The notes beneath the pieces are model-generated. The model did not search any database, had not been told where the DNA came from, and saw only the letters and a program-made list of their open reading frames with translations. Shown here piece after piece: positions 1 to 15,384 of a stretch of DNA of 64,000 nucleotides (the stretch's first letter is position 1; each line of letters begins with the position of its first letter). The translations under genes were made by a program, and so were the position numbers. Origin of the DNA: Pontederia crassipes (lineage: Eukaryota; Streptophyta; Magnoliopsida; Commelinales; Pontederiaceae). The stretch covers positions 2,852,001-2,916,000 of the forward strand of contig JAUKPH010000018.1 in NCBI GenBank assembly GCA_030549335.1, written 5' to 3'.

Positions 1-850
1 GGAGAGACCCCCGCTAATAACTTATAGAACATCTATGCTGTGTACACTGTACATTGTGTGTGTGAGAGAGAGACAGAGAGAACAGTATTTTATGCTGTGT
101 GCATTCAAAGGAGGCTCCAAGTTTGGACCCACTCGAAGCGGATTCACTAACGATTTAAATATAAATAAAATTATTGGAATGTAAACATAAATAAAATTCT
201 TACCGAAAAAAAAACATAAATAAAATTATTGGAAAATTAGAAAAACCATACAAAAAAGAAGTGAGAAAAATAAGATAACAGGAATGAGCGGAAAGGCTGT
301 TGCATCCAGGGAAACGGGAGACCTTCTTCGACGGAAAAAAAGAAAAATAAGGGGCCGAAGGAGACAACATCATCTCACGAATCCAAGACCGACAATTCAT
401 GACAGAATATCATATAGGCTACATTTGTCAAGTGGAACTAAAGTTCCTTCAAGTTCTAAGGAATAATTTGATTTATGTTTGGATAGGGTGGAATGAGGAA
501 TAGGTGATATGATAGAAAAAAAAGTAGATGTGATGGATTAATTTTTTATGAATTTTTAATTAAAAATTAGTATTATAAATAGAAAATATAATATTATTAA
601 TAAGTAAAAATAAAAGTATAAATAATAAGTTTTTTACTATATAAAAATATAAAAATCAATTTTTTAATAATTTATATTTAGTGAAATGTTGAAACTTTGT
701 AATGAAATAAAAAGTAATAAACATTATTATATTAATTCTTTATTATTCATATTTTACACATAATAAATAAATTATTATATATAAGATAGCTAAAAAGAAG
801 AAAAACTAAAAGAAAAAAGAATTTGTAAAATAAAAAAGAACCAGTGGCTG
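1..850. other. AT-rich non-coding DNA
   Basis: No gene is supported here. A short TG/AG microsatellite lies at about 51-80. From 480 to 840 the sequence is strongly AT-rich with frequent stops in every frame. The short frames at 200-466 have no recognisable domain and I treat them as chance. Confidence 0.6.
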
Positions 851-958
851 ATGGTGGACGGAACTAGGGTCAAGTCGCCGCATCGTTTGGGGAACTAGGT
901 GGAACTGGTTCCACCTAATTCTGGTTCCGGTTCCACCTAATTCTGGTTGTCAAACATT
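470..958. repeat. possible MITE-like element
   Basis: The left part reads ATGTTTGGAT and the right end reads TCAAACATTA, giving imperfect inverted ends around an AT-rich centre. A GGTTCCACCTAATTCTGG motif occurs twice near the right end (about 906-946). No clear target duplication was found, so this is a weak call. Confidence 0.25.
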
Positions 959-964
959 AGCCAT

Positions 965-1566
965 AAAGACACGGTATCTGTATCTACTGGAGATGGAGGT
1001 GTTGCTTTTAGTGATGCACACACACGTATTTTGCTTAGGAGCGCCCATGGATCTATTCAAATAACAATCATGATCCGAGCGATGACGAGGGCGAACCATT
1101 GGAGATCCCTTCGTTCGTCCAATCGACGAGTTCACTCATCCAAGGAGGTTCTAGCGAGGATACATGCACCCTGGTGGTGGGGGCCTTGATAGTAAAAAGG
1201 TGCTGGTGCTGGTGCTGGAGGAACGTCTTGAATTTCTATGCGATCCTAAATTTGAAATGAAAGTGGATTAGTTTGACATTTACGTCCAGGGAAGATCGAG
1301 CGTTCGTGATCAACAATGCCCCGTGGACAATCCTCGGGAGCTTTCTATCTCAGCCAGATTCATCCCTGAGTTGGCGGAGATTGAGAACACTGTGATATGG
1401 ATTCGTATTCTTGCATTTCCAATATAATAACTATGACGCAGAGTGTATTGTTGAGACTAGGAATTCCATTGGCAAGACGGTGAAAATTGACTGCGGACTA
1501 GCAATATGAGAAAGGTCGCTTTGTCAGGATTTGTGTCGAACTAAAGTGAATTTAAAGGAATGCCTT
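965..1566 (+). mobile_element. LINE (L1-type) ORF1 remnant, DUF4283-like
   Basis: Plant L1-type LINEs encode an ORF1 with a DUF4283-type RNA-binding domain. Readable pieces here are FVINNAPWTILGSF (about 1301-1342), a VIWIRILAFPI block (about 1393-1425), NSIGKTVKIDCG (about 1465-1500) and GRFVRICVEL (about 1515-1545), in family order. An acidic SDDEGEP-like stretch lies near 1078-1098. Stops and frame changes separate the pieces, so it is dead. A second copy with the same 5' sequence lies at 43855-44396 plus 52716-52810. The remnant is cut off on the right where the Copia LTR begins at 1567. No reverse transcriptase part is present. Confidence 0.7.
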
Positions 1567-1927
1567 TGTTAGAAACCACCCAGACTTGACAACTGCCAGC
1601 CTGCCATGCTTTTGAGCATGTATAAAAATGCAAAACGTAGTTTAATTAACTGCTCTACTGGCAGTTATGTAATGCACTATAAATGCACTATCACTGTGAG
1701 TTTTGTACAGAATACAAGTTGACAATTGTACATAGGTGATTTGTACATGTACGATTAAGTTGTACATGTAATCGATCCTAGATTGTGATAATTATATTGT
1801 CTCTCTATAAAAGACTCAGACTGTGTGATTCATTCGATTAATCTTAGTTTTGGGTTCTTCTTGATTCCTCTACATTCCCTTGTTCATTCTGAATTATGAT
1901 GATTTGGTGCTTCCACGGATGCTTACA
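1567..1927 (+). repeat. Copia 5' LTR
   Basis: The LTR begins TGTTAGAAACC and ends GCTTACA, followed directly by a primer-binding site. TATAAAAGACTC near 1806 is a likely promoter TATA. The partner LTR is absent from the window. Confidence 0.75.
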
Positions 1928-1940
1928 TGGTATCAGAGCA
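1928..1940 (+). other. primer-binding site, initiator tRNA-Met type
   Basis: TGGTATCAGAGCA follows the LTR end immediately. This is the usual plant tRNA-iMet complement. Confidence 0.85.
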
Positions 1941-2909
1941 AGGAAGTGATGCAAGTGATGCAGAAGTGATTTAGTTGGACATCGAGGAGTTCATTCAGAA
2001 ACGAGGCTTTTGAGTTTGATTCTGTGGCCCAATTTCTATTTTCCAAATTTTTGTGTTGGTTTCATCCAATTCTTGAGTGTTCTTTTTCTGATTTCTTGAT
2101 CATTCAAACCGGTAAATTGTGACATTCACAATTCTATTGATTCTTTGTTGGATCAAGTTGACTCTGTTTGTAATTCATATCGACTCTGAATTACTGATGT
2201 CACAAGATTTTGGTAGCACATTGGGAGAAATGAGTGGAAATCTAATTATAATAATTAGCATCATCCTTTATATCCGAGTACATCGGATGGTCAAGGTACA
2301 CCTATGATTTCTTTTCAATTAATTAGTCTTGAGAATTATTCTCTATGGAGATGAGCCATGAAATTTTCTTTGTTAGGGAAAAACAAATTTGGTTTGTTGA
2401 TGGTTCATATTATTGTGAATTTGTAGACGATAGAATCAAAAGACTTTGTGTCAGGGTTGACGCAATTGTTCCTTCTTGGATTATGAATTTTGTTTCAAAG
2501 GAGCTGATGAGTGGGATTATTTTTTCTTATAATGCTGCTTTAGTTTGGATGGATCTCAAAGAAAGATTTGATAAATCATATGGAATTAGAGTTTTTTTAA
2601 TTATTAAAGGGAATATATACTCAAAATCAAGAAAACATGCCAATAGCTGTTTATTTTACTAGGATGAAGTATTTTTGGGATGAGATGTTATCAATTGTGG
2701 AAATCCTTTCATGTTCTTCGGGAAATGCCACCACTTGGGGGTGAAACTCATTTCCTCTACACGATTACAAAAGACAATTCGTATCAATCAGTCTTTTAAT
2801 TACATAAATCAATACATACAATCATTCAATACATATTGTATATTTTAATTCTATTTAAGCTCATACATACTTTGAATCATTCTAAGTATATAAATCAGCA
2901 TACATAGGT

Positions 2910-3370
2910 CCATCACGGCCGTGCCATTGTCTGGGCATGCCCGTGGTGGAATCCTTCCATGGCCGTGTACGGGGCGTGTTTTCCTTTGCACTTCATCCGT
3001 TCTATGTCACGGCTGTATGCGCAGGTATGTTTCCTTCACACTTCATCCACTCTCTATCACGGTCGTGAGACCCTATGGTCATAGCTGTGTGCGAAGGTAT
3101 GTTTCCTTCACACTTCATCCGCTCTTTGTCACGATCATAAGACCCTATGGTCACGGCCATGTGCGAAGGTCTCTCTGTCACAGCCGTGTGTGAAGGCCAG
3201 TTTTTGTGGTACTTAGAATAGTTCTAAATATGTTGTGGGGCACGGCCATGCCATGCTTAGTCACGGACATTCCCAAAGAGGTATCGCCTATCGGCAATTC
3301 ACATCCTTGCATACGGGCGTGCTCTCTCGATGCAGCACGATTGTGCTCAGGGTGTCACGATCGTACCTAG
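2910..3370. repeat. array of CACGNNCGTG-like palindromic motifs
   Basis: At least ten variants of a self-complementary CACGGCCGTG or CACGATCGTG core occur at irregular spacing, for example near 2915, 2960, 3009, 3059, 3153, 3179, 3241 and 3356. Similar blocks lie in the LTRs at 42580-42900, 45440-45800 and 51660-52030. Confidence 0.6.
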
Positions 3371-4073
3371 GGAAACAATCGAGTTTCCCAAGTTTTGTCC
3401 CCTTTTACCCATTTACATCCATACACAACTAACTCTACTACATACATTCATCCAATACATGAAAGTACATTTGTACAAACCATTTTAAGATTCATATCAC
3501 AACATTAATAATATAATAAGCCATGAAGATTAATAAGGGTTTGTATAAGAACATATAATTTACTAATCACATTTCTATTTGACAAGTGAATACTATTATC
3601 ATAACTAAAGCATAAATGAACATGAACATCATGATGCGAAGCATAGTCATAGATGAAACAATAATCTTAATATAGAAATGACTTAACTTAAGCCATCATA
3701 CACATCCCCCTAATCATGCATCATAAGACCTAGTTTGGCCTTTGAAATTCTTAATCCAAACATCATGCATCATTAAGGATGAAAAGAGGGTTTTGGATTC
3801 CCTCAATATATATTTAAGGTTTAAGTTAAATCCATATTAATTCTAATGTCTTATCTTTCTTTTTCCTCTATTTTTCTTGTTCCTTCTTTCCTTTCCTTTT
3901 TCTTTTTCTTCCTCTTCTTCTTCTTACTGTGGCAGCCCTCCTCTTCTTTTACCTTCTTCCCTTTCTTGTTTCCAGCAACCAGCCCCCTTTTGATTTCCAA
4001 CTGGTTGGTGCCTTGCCGAGAGTGTGAGGCAGAGTAAGGGAGGGGGAGAGAAGAGAGAGAGGAGAATAGGGGT

Positions 4074-4075
<2 letters not shown>

Positions 4076-4153
<78 letters not shown>
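4076..4153. repeat. (TA)n(GA)n microsatellite
   Basis: A long TA run passes directly into a GA run. The frame across it on the minus strand is an artefact of the repeat. Confidence 0.9.
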
Positions 4154-4156
<3 letters not shown>

Positions 4157-4284
4157 ATGCTTGTTAGATGAGGTGGCTCCTTTGATGCTGCTGCTGCCAC
4201 TCGATGTGAGTGGAGAGAGTAGGAGAGAGAGAATGAGTGAGGGAGAATGGGGTTTCTTGTTGTTCGTGAGAGAGAGTGAGTGAG

Positions 4285-4752
4285 TAGGTGTCGACTCAAC
4301 TCGGTAAACCCGATGATTCGATCCAACTCGAATTCAACATGATCATGAGTCGGATCAGGTACGGATTAAACTTTTCCAACTCAAATCGACTCAATCCGAC
4401 CTGATGACCTAATTTTTTTAATGTTTTTCTATTATTTATTTAAACTTAGGCCGATATTTGTTTTAATTTTTTTCAAAAATGAAATAAAATATTTTAAATG
4501 CTGAAATAATATTTAGATAGTTAAAAAACTTATTTTGTTCTTTAAAATAAATATTAAATAATATTTTTTATATTAAATAAATAAATATACAAAATAGTAA
4601 GAAAAATAAAAAAAGAAAATTGGATGGTCGAGTAACTCGACCACCCGACCCGTCAGATTTGTCCCCAAGGAGGACTCGATCCGACCCGATTTGATTGAGT
4701 CGGGTCAAATTTGTTCACGAGTCGAGTTCAACCCGACCCGTGAACACCCCTA
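4285..4752. mobile_element. hAT-type MITE, copy 1
   Basis: The ends are TAGGTGTCGAC and GTGAACACCCCTA. Inside, both flanks carry many copies of a GACCCGA/TCGGGTC motif around an AT-rich centre, exactly like the better preserved copy at 16612-17086. The target duplication cannot be read because the flanks are GAGTGAG simple sequence. Confidence 0.65.
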
Positions 4753-4970
4753 GAGTGAGAGAGTAGAGGGAGGTGCTTGCTGCTGTTGAGAGTTAAGAGG
4801 GAGAGGATGCTGGGGGTTTGGGAGAGTAGGAGTGAGGGTTTTTGGTGGAGATTTAGGGCATATTAGGATATTTATAATTTAGATTTTGGGCTTGTCAGAC
4901 TAGTGATCGTCTTAATTAGTTGTAAGTTTTTTTCTTTTCTGTTCTTTTACTTTTTTTTGAGGATATTACA

Positions 4971-5310
4971 TAAGTTATGTATACAATTTGCATGTCGATC
5001 TCATTCGAAGGAATTTTGGTAAATTTTAACGAGAAACGTATGATTGGAAGTTTGTTACTGTTCTTTCTCTTTTTCCAAATTTTTGTTATCGAGCGATTCT
5101 TTTATGACGGTTCTTTTCTATGAATTATTGACTAAATCTGAAGTTAAAGTGCAAGAAAAGTTAAAATGATATATTTAAAGTGCAAGAAAAGTTCAATTCG
5201 AAATGAATTATTTTATATACTAAATATGAAATTAATATTTGAATATATTTCATTAATAATTAATCTCTACGAGTAATTAACTAGAAAAGGAAATGCTTAA
5301 TTACCTCTCC
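4971..5310. repeat. duplicated non-coding segment, copy A
   Basis: This DNA is similar to 63390-63600 and 63940-64000. Matching landmarks in both are ATCTCATT, GGTAAATTTTAA, AAACGTATGATT and TCTACGA.TAATTAA followed by a GGAATGCTTA-like end. It lies upstream of the host gene. Confidence 0.6.
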
Positions 5311-6589
<1,279 letters not shown>

Positions 6590-6626
6590 CACCGGCCGTA
6601 GGGTGCTATCAGGAGGCTTCCCAAGG

Positions 6627-9145
<2,519 letters not shown>

Positions 9146-9840
9146 ATCATATTAGAATTATGACAATAATAAATTTATGTTTCACTGAACCTTGTAATAT
9201 TCATGATCTAATCCATGTAGAATTATTTGTGTTAATTTCTTTATTAGTTATAATATTAATCGCTGTTATGAAATACATCTATGTTTTTATCTACTAAAGT
9301 AAATGTAACTCTCGGGAAATTCATTTTAAACTAGATGTCATTGGGGAACTTTGGGTGTATCAGTCACCTTAACATTTATACATAGTAATAATACAATGGA
9401 AGACTATATAAGTTGATATAATTATATAAAAAAATGAAAGTATACTATGACATGGATCACTCAAATGACCAACCAAATAGTAGTGGTTTCATAAGACTTC
9501 CTAACATAATAAATCTTAAATGTTCTATCACATGAGAATAATGTGATTTAAATGTGGGACTCATACACAAAATTATTGTCGGACCGAAGATTAATTATAT
9601 ACTATTTCGACGATAGAAAATAAGGAAGATGATGGAGGATAATTAACTTAAGTATTGAGCTAAACAAGATAATTAATTTTCAAATGAAAATATCACTTTC
9701 AAATTTTGTAAAAGAAAATGACGACCGGCGAAGAAAATGGATGACCTATGTGAGAGTAACTGTCAATACAACAGACAATAATATGATTATCGGACACCCA
9801 CTATGAAAATGAACTACTTACAATTATCAAAATAGACAAC
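9146..9840. other. 3' flank of the host gene, no gene seen
   Basis: AATAATAAATTT near 9160-9172 could serve as a poly(A) signal region. The rest is AT-rich and has no coding or repeat structure that I can support. Confidence 0.5.
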
Positions 9841-9870
9841 TAGCTGAAGTAGCGGATTAGTGCCACAACG

Positions 9871-10068
9871 TCCACAAAAATGCAAGAGTTGAAAGCTTCT
9901 AGGACGGGCGTCCGATCTATAAAATGGATGCCCGTTGAATCATAAAATGAACGATCGACTAACAGAATGTCCACAAAAATGTGAGAGTTAAAAGCTTTTA
10001 AAATGGACGATTGATTCATAGAACGATCGTCCTTTGTGGACATTGACACAGAAAATCAAATGGAACGA
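9871..10068. repeat. 2 x 99-bp tandem duplication with GATCG/GTCC motifs
   Basis: TCCACAAAAATG followed by GAGTT.AAAGCTT occurs at 9871 and again at 9970. Each unit carries variants of the self-complementary CGATCG or GGACGNNCGTCC theme also seen in the Gypsy LTRs at 20230-20650 and 30640-31050. Confidence 0.65.
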
Positions 10069-10575
10069 ACGACCGAAAGTTGATGGTGCTGGGATTGAGT
10101 AACAGTTATTCCAAAGTTCCTTTTAAACTAGATTGTGTTCATTCTTGGGTTTTAAATGTGTTTGGATGATTATAATCTTGGTAATTCCGCAAATTTCATT
10201 TCTTCAAAAGTTTCACAACTTGTACTAGTCAATCAAACATCAAGTTTTGTTTGTGAGAAGAAAAATAATGTATTTGTGGCCTAGCTAATTTTAAATGCAT
10301 TGAAGCTGAGAGATTGTAGCTGTTTAACTGTTGTGCTAAATCTTCTACTGTATCTTTACTAGTCAACTTGTACAGACAATTAAGAGTATGGGTTCTCTTT
10401 CTGCCGTGAACTCAGTGAACATTGCCAATTAACACAAAGGGCGCTATAAATTTCTTTTCCATAAAATGTATCAAAGGTCAAAACAGTTCGAGTAATTTGG
10501 TTTGTTCATTCATTCTTTTGAGGTGGGAAAATCTTGATGTTTCTCATTTCTGATCCCACTGTTCAATATTAGTTA
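10069..10575. other. non-coding flank of the Copia element
   Basis: The composition is mixed. No open frame with a recognisable domain and no repeat boundary is visible. Confidence 0.4.
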
Positions 10576-10948
10576 TGTTGCGAATAGAACATCGAGAATC
10601 GATGAATAATCAAAACAACGAAAGAAAGAGAAGATGAACACATAAATTTAACGTGGTAAAACTCTCTTGATCAATGTTAACAAGAGAGAAACATCCATGG
10701 GCAAAGAAGACTGCCGCCAAAAATTTATTCTATGAGCACATCATATAAAACCCTAACCCTCATATATAAAGGTCCATACCACGGGGGCGAAGCCCCCGCA
10801 CCTCCCACGAGAATCAGTGGCGGGCTACGGACTTGGGCCTAATGGCCCAAGCCCTTCGCTTCCGCCACATATTCTCATTTTTTCTCCTTTTTCATTTTTT
10901 TCTTTCATAATTTTGAATATAGGGTACATAATTCAAGGCACATCAACA
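10576..10948 (-). repeat. Copia LTR (3' end of element)
   Basis: It begins TGTTGCGAATAG and ends ACATCAACA on the plus strand. It shares long stretches with 14754-15056, including CGAGAATCGATGAATAATC. It contains a GC-rich insert-like segment around 10783-10855 that the other LTR lacks. Confidence 0.85.
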
Positions 10949-10962
10949 AATCTCCACCTTGA
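10949..10962 (-). other. polypurine tract
   Basis: On the minus strand AAGGTGGAGATT directly precedes the LTR start, the usual place of the plus-strand primer in Copia elements. Confidence 0.7.
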
Positions 10963-11033
10963 CTTTAATTTCACAAAACTCTCAAAAATAAAATGCTCAA
11001 CATGCTCTCCTTTGCCGAATGGCCCACGAGGGC

Positions 11034-11711
11034 CTAGCTTGATCTTTGCGTAACGCCCGTCAAGTCTGAACAATAGTCGAACTTGGTAACAGGTAAGCTC
11101 TTTGTCATCATATCTGCTGGATTGTCATGTGTGCTAATCTTCTGAACTTGAACATCTTGCTTTTCCATAATATCTCGAACAAAATGATATCTCACATTTA
11201 TATGCTTTGTTCTTTCATGATGCATTTGATCTTTTGTAAGATGTATTGCACTCTGACTATCACAATATATGGCAGTAGCTTCCTCTTTCATAGTGAGCTC
11301 TCCAACTAATTCTCTCAACCAGATAGCTTCTTTCACAGCTTCAGTAATGGTCATGTATTCAGCTTCAGTAGTGGATAATGCTATTGTATCCTGCAAAATA
11401 GCTTTTCAACTCACAGCACAATCAGTAATAGTAAATACATAATCAATTAGGGACCTTCTTCTATCAAGATCTCCTGCAAAATCTGAATCAACATAGCCAA
11501 CCAGTCCAGCTGAATTTCTACCAAATTCCAAGCATACATCAGAAGTACCTCTTAAATATCTCAGTATCCACTTAATAGCTTCCCAGTGCTTCTTTCCTGG
11601 ATTAGACATATATCTACTAACAACACTGACAGCATGAGATATATCTGGACGAGTGCAAACCATTGCATACATAATGCTACCAACTGCACTACAGTAAGAA
11701 ACTTTTGACAT
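11034..11711 (-). mobile_element. Copia RNase H region
   Basis: [25 protein letters not shown] and [14 protein letters not shown] are standard Copia RNase H landmarks, followed by the [12 protein letters not shown] block near the C-terminus. It is part of the element at 10576-15056 and does not form an intact frame. Confidence 0.85.
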
Positions 11712-11837
11712 ATATATTTTGTCTTCATCAGATTGAGGTGAATATGAAGTTGAGAGTTTAAAATGTGTTGCAATCGGTGTACTGACAACCTTAGCATTCT
11801 ACATTCCAAAACGCTCTAAGACTTTTTCAATATATTT

Positions 11838-12539
11838 CTACTGAGACAGAAATAGTCTTCCTGAACTTTTATCTCTAAAAATTTCCATTCCCAAAATCTT
11901 CTTTGCTGCTCCAAGATCCTTCATCTCAAATTCAGAACTTAACTTATTTTTCAAAATATTAATTTCATATATATCTTTCACTGCAATTAACATATGATCA
12001 ACATAGGGCAATAAATAGATGAATGAACCATCGGAAAGTTGATTCAAAGAAATACAACTATCATATTTGCTTCTAGTAAAACCAATACTCAACATGAATG
12101 AATCAAATCTTTTATACCACTGTCGAGGGGATTGTTTAAGTCCATACAAGGACTTCTTCAGATGGAAAACTTGATCTTCTCTACCTTCAACATGAAAACC
12201 CTCTGGCTGCTCCATATATATATCTTCTTCTAGATCGCCATGTAAGAATGCAGTCTTAACATCTAATTGCTCAAGTTCAAGATTCTGCAAAGCAACAATA
12301 GCAAACAAAGTACGAATAGAAGTATGTTTCACAACTGGAGAGAACACATCATGAAAATCAACACCCTCCACTTGACTGTACCCTTTTGCCACCAATCTTG
12401 CTTTGTACTTTGTCTCTTTATTATTGATTCCTTCTTTTTTCTTGAACACCCATTTGCAGCCAACAATCTTCTTATTCACGGGTTGTTTTACAAGATCCCA
12501 AATATCATTCTTCTGTAGAGATTCCATTTCCTCCTGCAT
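11838..12539 (-). mobile_element. Copia reverse transcriptase region
   Basis: Landmarks in order are NDIWDLV, KWVFKKK, KARLVAKGYSQVEG, DVKTAFLHGDLEE, LKKSLYGLKQSPRQWY and LLPYVDHMLIA, where the catalytic YVDDM-type motif sits. The family is RVT_2. It belongs to the broken Copia element. Confidence 0.9.
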
Positions 12540-12548
12540 TGCTATTAA

Positions 12549-14099
12549 TCACTTATTACAATTAGGACTTCGACTAGCTTCAAAATAGGAGGAAGGATCA
12601 GGTAACTCAATATCTTCATCAACACTTAATGCATAAGCGACCAGTTCTTCGAGCCTTTGATGTGCTTTTATTTCTCTCCTTGGTCTATCACGAGCTAACA
12701 TGTATTGCTGCTGAACTTGAGGTGATGTATGAACTTCAGGAGTATCAGGAGTATCATTCTTTTCATCAGAAGAACTTGACAATTCTAACTCCACCTTCTC
12801 CAAAGTTTTCAGCTTTTCTGCATCACCAATAATAGACAAATCTTTTTTCGAGTGAAGCATCACAGATTCATCAAAAATAACATCTCTACTGATAATAAAT
12901 TTCTTGATTTCAGGACACCATAATCTATAACCTTTAACACCAGATTTATAACCAAGAAATATGCACTTCCTAGTTCTAGGTTCAAACTTTCCATCATTAA
13001 CATGTGCATATGCAGGACAACCGAAAACTCTTAAATGTGAGTAATTAGGAGAATTACCTGACCACACTTTTTCACGAATTTTTAAGTCTAAGGATCGGTG
13101 AGGAGACCGATTCACTAAGTGACATGCCAAGTTAATAGCCTCTGCCCAAAACTCTTTGCCAAGTCCTACATTTGATAGCATACATCGTGCTCTTTCTAGT
13201 AGAGTTCTGTTCATTCTTTTTGCGACTCCATTATGCTGTGGAGTTCTCACAACTGGGTGATGCCTTGCAATACCTTCTTTGTCATAGAATTCATTGAACC
13301 TAGAATTACAGAATTCTAGTTCATTATCAGTCCTCAGCCTCTTCACAACTTTTCTAGATTGCTTCTCTAGCAAAGTCTTCCATGACTTGAATGTTTCAAA
13401 TACATCATCTTTATGCTTTAGAAAATAGACCCAAACTTTTCTAGAGAAATCATCAATAAATGTCAGCAAATACATATTTCCTCCTTTCGAAGGAACCTGA
13501 GAAGGACCCCATAAATCTGAATAGATATAATCATGAGTTCCCTTCGTCTTATGAATGGCTGAGCCGAAATTAACTCTCTTCTGCTTTCCGAAGATACAAT
13601 GCTCACACAGTTCTAATTTTCCAACTTTTGCACTAGGAAGAAGACCTCTGTTACTGAGAACTGGCATGCCCTTCTCACTCATATGGCCCAAACGCATGTG
13701 CCATAACTTTGTGCAATCTTCCTCTGAGGTAGATGAGACTGCTGCTGAACCTATCACCATCGAACATTGAAGAGCACCACGGGAAATTTTCATTTCATTA
13801 GACTCAATAACAACTTTGCAACCATTTGAGTCTAAGACACCGAGAAAGATAAGATTCTTCTTCAGATCAGGAACATGTCTGACTTCTGATAATGTCCTAA
13901 TAATCCCATCATGCATCTTAATCTGGATGGACCCAATACCAACAGTCTTACAGGCAGCATTGTTGCCCATAAGAACGACTCCACCTTCAACAGATTTGTA
14001 CGTGGAGAACCAATCTCGATTGGGACACATATGGTATGAGCATCCAGAATCAAGAATCCATTCACTTGATGATATGGATTTGTTTGATGCCGTTACCAA
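12549..14099 (-). mobile_element. Copia protease-integrase region
   Basis: WILDSGCSYHM is the aspartic protease site. LWHMRLGHMSEKGM and CEHCIFGKQ form the integrase HHCC zinc finger. SDLWGP, FIDDFSRKVWVY and an RTDNELEF stretch mark the catalytic core, followed by TPQHNGVAKRMNRTL. The tail VFGCPAYAHV and CIFLGYKSGVKGYRLW is the Copia integrase C-terminal region. Confidence 0.92.
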
Positions 14100-14153
14100 C
14101 AGAACATCTTCATTCTCACTTTCTGCTACACCGACATCTGCAATTTCAGTCTT

Positions 14154-14753
14154 CTAATTTCTTTTCTTGTTGCCATCGTTAATCCTTTTATTCTTATTCT
14201 GTAATTTGTAACACTCTGCTTTGATATGATCCTTCTTCTTGCAATAATTGCAGACTTTATCTCTGTTCTTCGACTTGGATCTGGATCTATCTTGATTTTG
14301 ATTTCTCGTTTGATGCCTGCCTCTTGCGATTAGACCTGAGGCTTGATCATCAGATTTGTTGCTTGATCCCAATTCATTATCCAACTTTTCTTTGCTCAGT
14401 AGTCTGCCCTTAACATATTCAAACGTGAGTTTGTCCCTACCGTAGATCATCGTCTCCTTAAAGGTTTTATATGAAGATGGCAAAGAACAAAGAAGTAATA
14501 GGGCCTGATCTTCATCATCAACCTGTGCATCTACGTTCTTCAAATCATTGATTAGGGCAATGAACTCACTGACATGTGATTTGATCGACGTACCTTCGGC
14601 CATACGCGCTGCTTCAACACAAGTCGATTCGCGAGGGTTTTCGTCAGATACAGAGTTTCCAACTTCGTCCAAAGACCGATCGTCGTCTTCTCTGCGAGAA
14701 CTTCCTGAAGAACATCGTTCGTCAGGCACAACTGAATCACATACATGGCAAAT
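14154..14753 (-). mobile_element. Copia gag region with zinc knuckle
   Basis: The domain is UBN2-like: DDEDQALLLLCSLPSSYKTF and YGRDKLTFEYVKGRL, then a basic linker and the CCHC knuckle CNYCKKKDHIKAEC near 14208-14255. It is incomplete and part of the broken Copia element. Confidence 0.85.
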
Positions 14754-15056
14754 GAACATCGAGAATCGATGAATAATCAAAACAACGAAAGAAAGAGAAG
14801 ATGAACACAGAGATTTAACGTGATAAAACTCTCTTGATCAATGTGAATAAGAGAGAAACATCCACCGGCAAAGGAGGCCGCCGTCAGAAATTTATTCTAT
14901 GAGTCAAAAGAGAATGTACATCATATAAAACCCTAACCCTCATATATAAAGGTCCAAACCCTCCGCTTCCACCACAGATTCTCATTTTTCCTCCTTTTTC
15001 ATTTTTTTTCTTTCATAATTTTGAGTACATGGTACATAATTCAAGGCACATCAACA
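14754..15056 (-). repeat. Copia LTR (5' end of element)
   Basis: It matches 10576-10948 over most of its length and ends CACATCAACA at 15056. ATATAAAGG near 14944 on the plus strand is shared by both LTRs. Confidence 0.85.
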
Positions 15057-15133
15057 AATTATATATGGAGTATTCTTGGGGTGGGGGTGGGAGTCTTTGC
15101 ACAACTATTGAATTTTTTAGTGACCAACCGAGG

Positions 15134-15381
15134 AAGGTTTGGGTGAAATGGTAAGCGGCTCCTCCTTGCTTAAGCAAGGTATCGGGTTCGAGTCTTGTGA
15201 ATGTAAAAAATTTTTATTCCCTCCATTGTCAGGTACGCGACTCGGAGCGACCTAACTGGATTAGTTGAGCTAGATGATGAGTCGGCCTCCAGCTTATGGA
15301 TAGTGCGCTCTTTAGCACCACGAGTTGAATCGTCGGCCCCATTTTTCAGATACCGATGGCCGGCTAAATTTTTTTTTTCTT
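15134..15381 (+). mobile_element. tRNA-derived SINE, copy 1
   Basis: A degenerate pol III A box (GAAATGGTAAGCGG, 15145-15158) and a good B box (GGTTCGAGTC, 15185-15194) stand 27 bases apart. A tRNA-unrelated body follows and ends in a T run near 15370-15380. Flanks AACCGAGGAAG and CACCGAGAGGACA may be a degraded target duplication. It is not a tRNA gene because the cloverleaf is not completed. Confidence 0.7.
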
Positions 15382-15384
15382 CAA

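Larger units (their letters stand above)
1567..2727 (+). mobile_element. Ty1/Copia retrotransposon, truncated fossil
   Basis: The fragment has a 5' LTR, a tRNA-Met primer site and the start of gag, and stops before protease, integrase or reverse transcriptase. The gag part (about 2345-2727) is readable through FVDGS, AIVPSWIMNFVSKEL and LVWMDLKERFDKSYG, typical of the plant Copia gag family. It is a 5' remnant, broken and clearly old. It adjoins the LINE remnant on the left and a partial Gypsy LTR on the right. Confidence 0.8.
2728..4970 (-). mobile_element. partial Gypsy LTR, minus orientation
   Basis: This stretch resembles the right-hand two thirds of the solo LTR at 40918-43845: the same region of CATACA/ATCATTCAATACAT sequence, then a block of CACGGCCGTG-like motifs, then a pyrimidine-rich stretch. 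It ends GGATATTACA at 4970, which on the minus strand is a TGTAATATCC LTR start. The other end is missing. It carries a (TA)n(GA)n run and a hAT MITE. Confidence 0.6.
10576..15056 (-). mobile_element. Ty1/Copia retrotransposon, nearly full-size but broken fossil
   Basis: Reading on the minus strand the order is LTR, gag, protease, integrase, reverse transcriptase, RNase H, polypurine tract, LTR, the Copia order. Flanks AGTTA (10571-10575) and AATTA (15057-15061) are a probable target duplication with one mismatch. The outer ends form TGTTG and CAACA. The two LTRs differ in length and by many substitutions. Coding frames are interrupted in several places and parts near the 5' end appear lost, so it is a dead, moderately old copy. 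No primer-binding site is recognised. Confidence 0.88.

Noticed and set aside
3949-4326. Minus-strand frame with a tyrosine-isoleucine run
   Set aside because: It is the translation of the TA/GA microsatellite inside a partial LTR.
6603-6626. Upstream start for the membrane protein gene
   Set aside because: The codon at 6603 is GTG; the first ATG in frame is 6627, with a good context.
15134-15381. Possible tRNA gene because of A and B boxes
   Set aside because: No cloverleaf can be completed after the B box, and the T-ending body fits a SINE.
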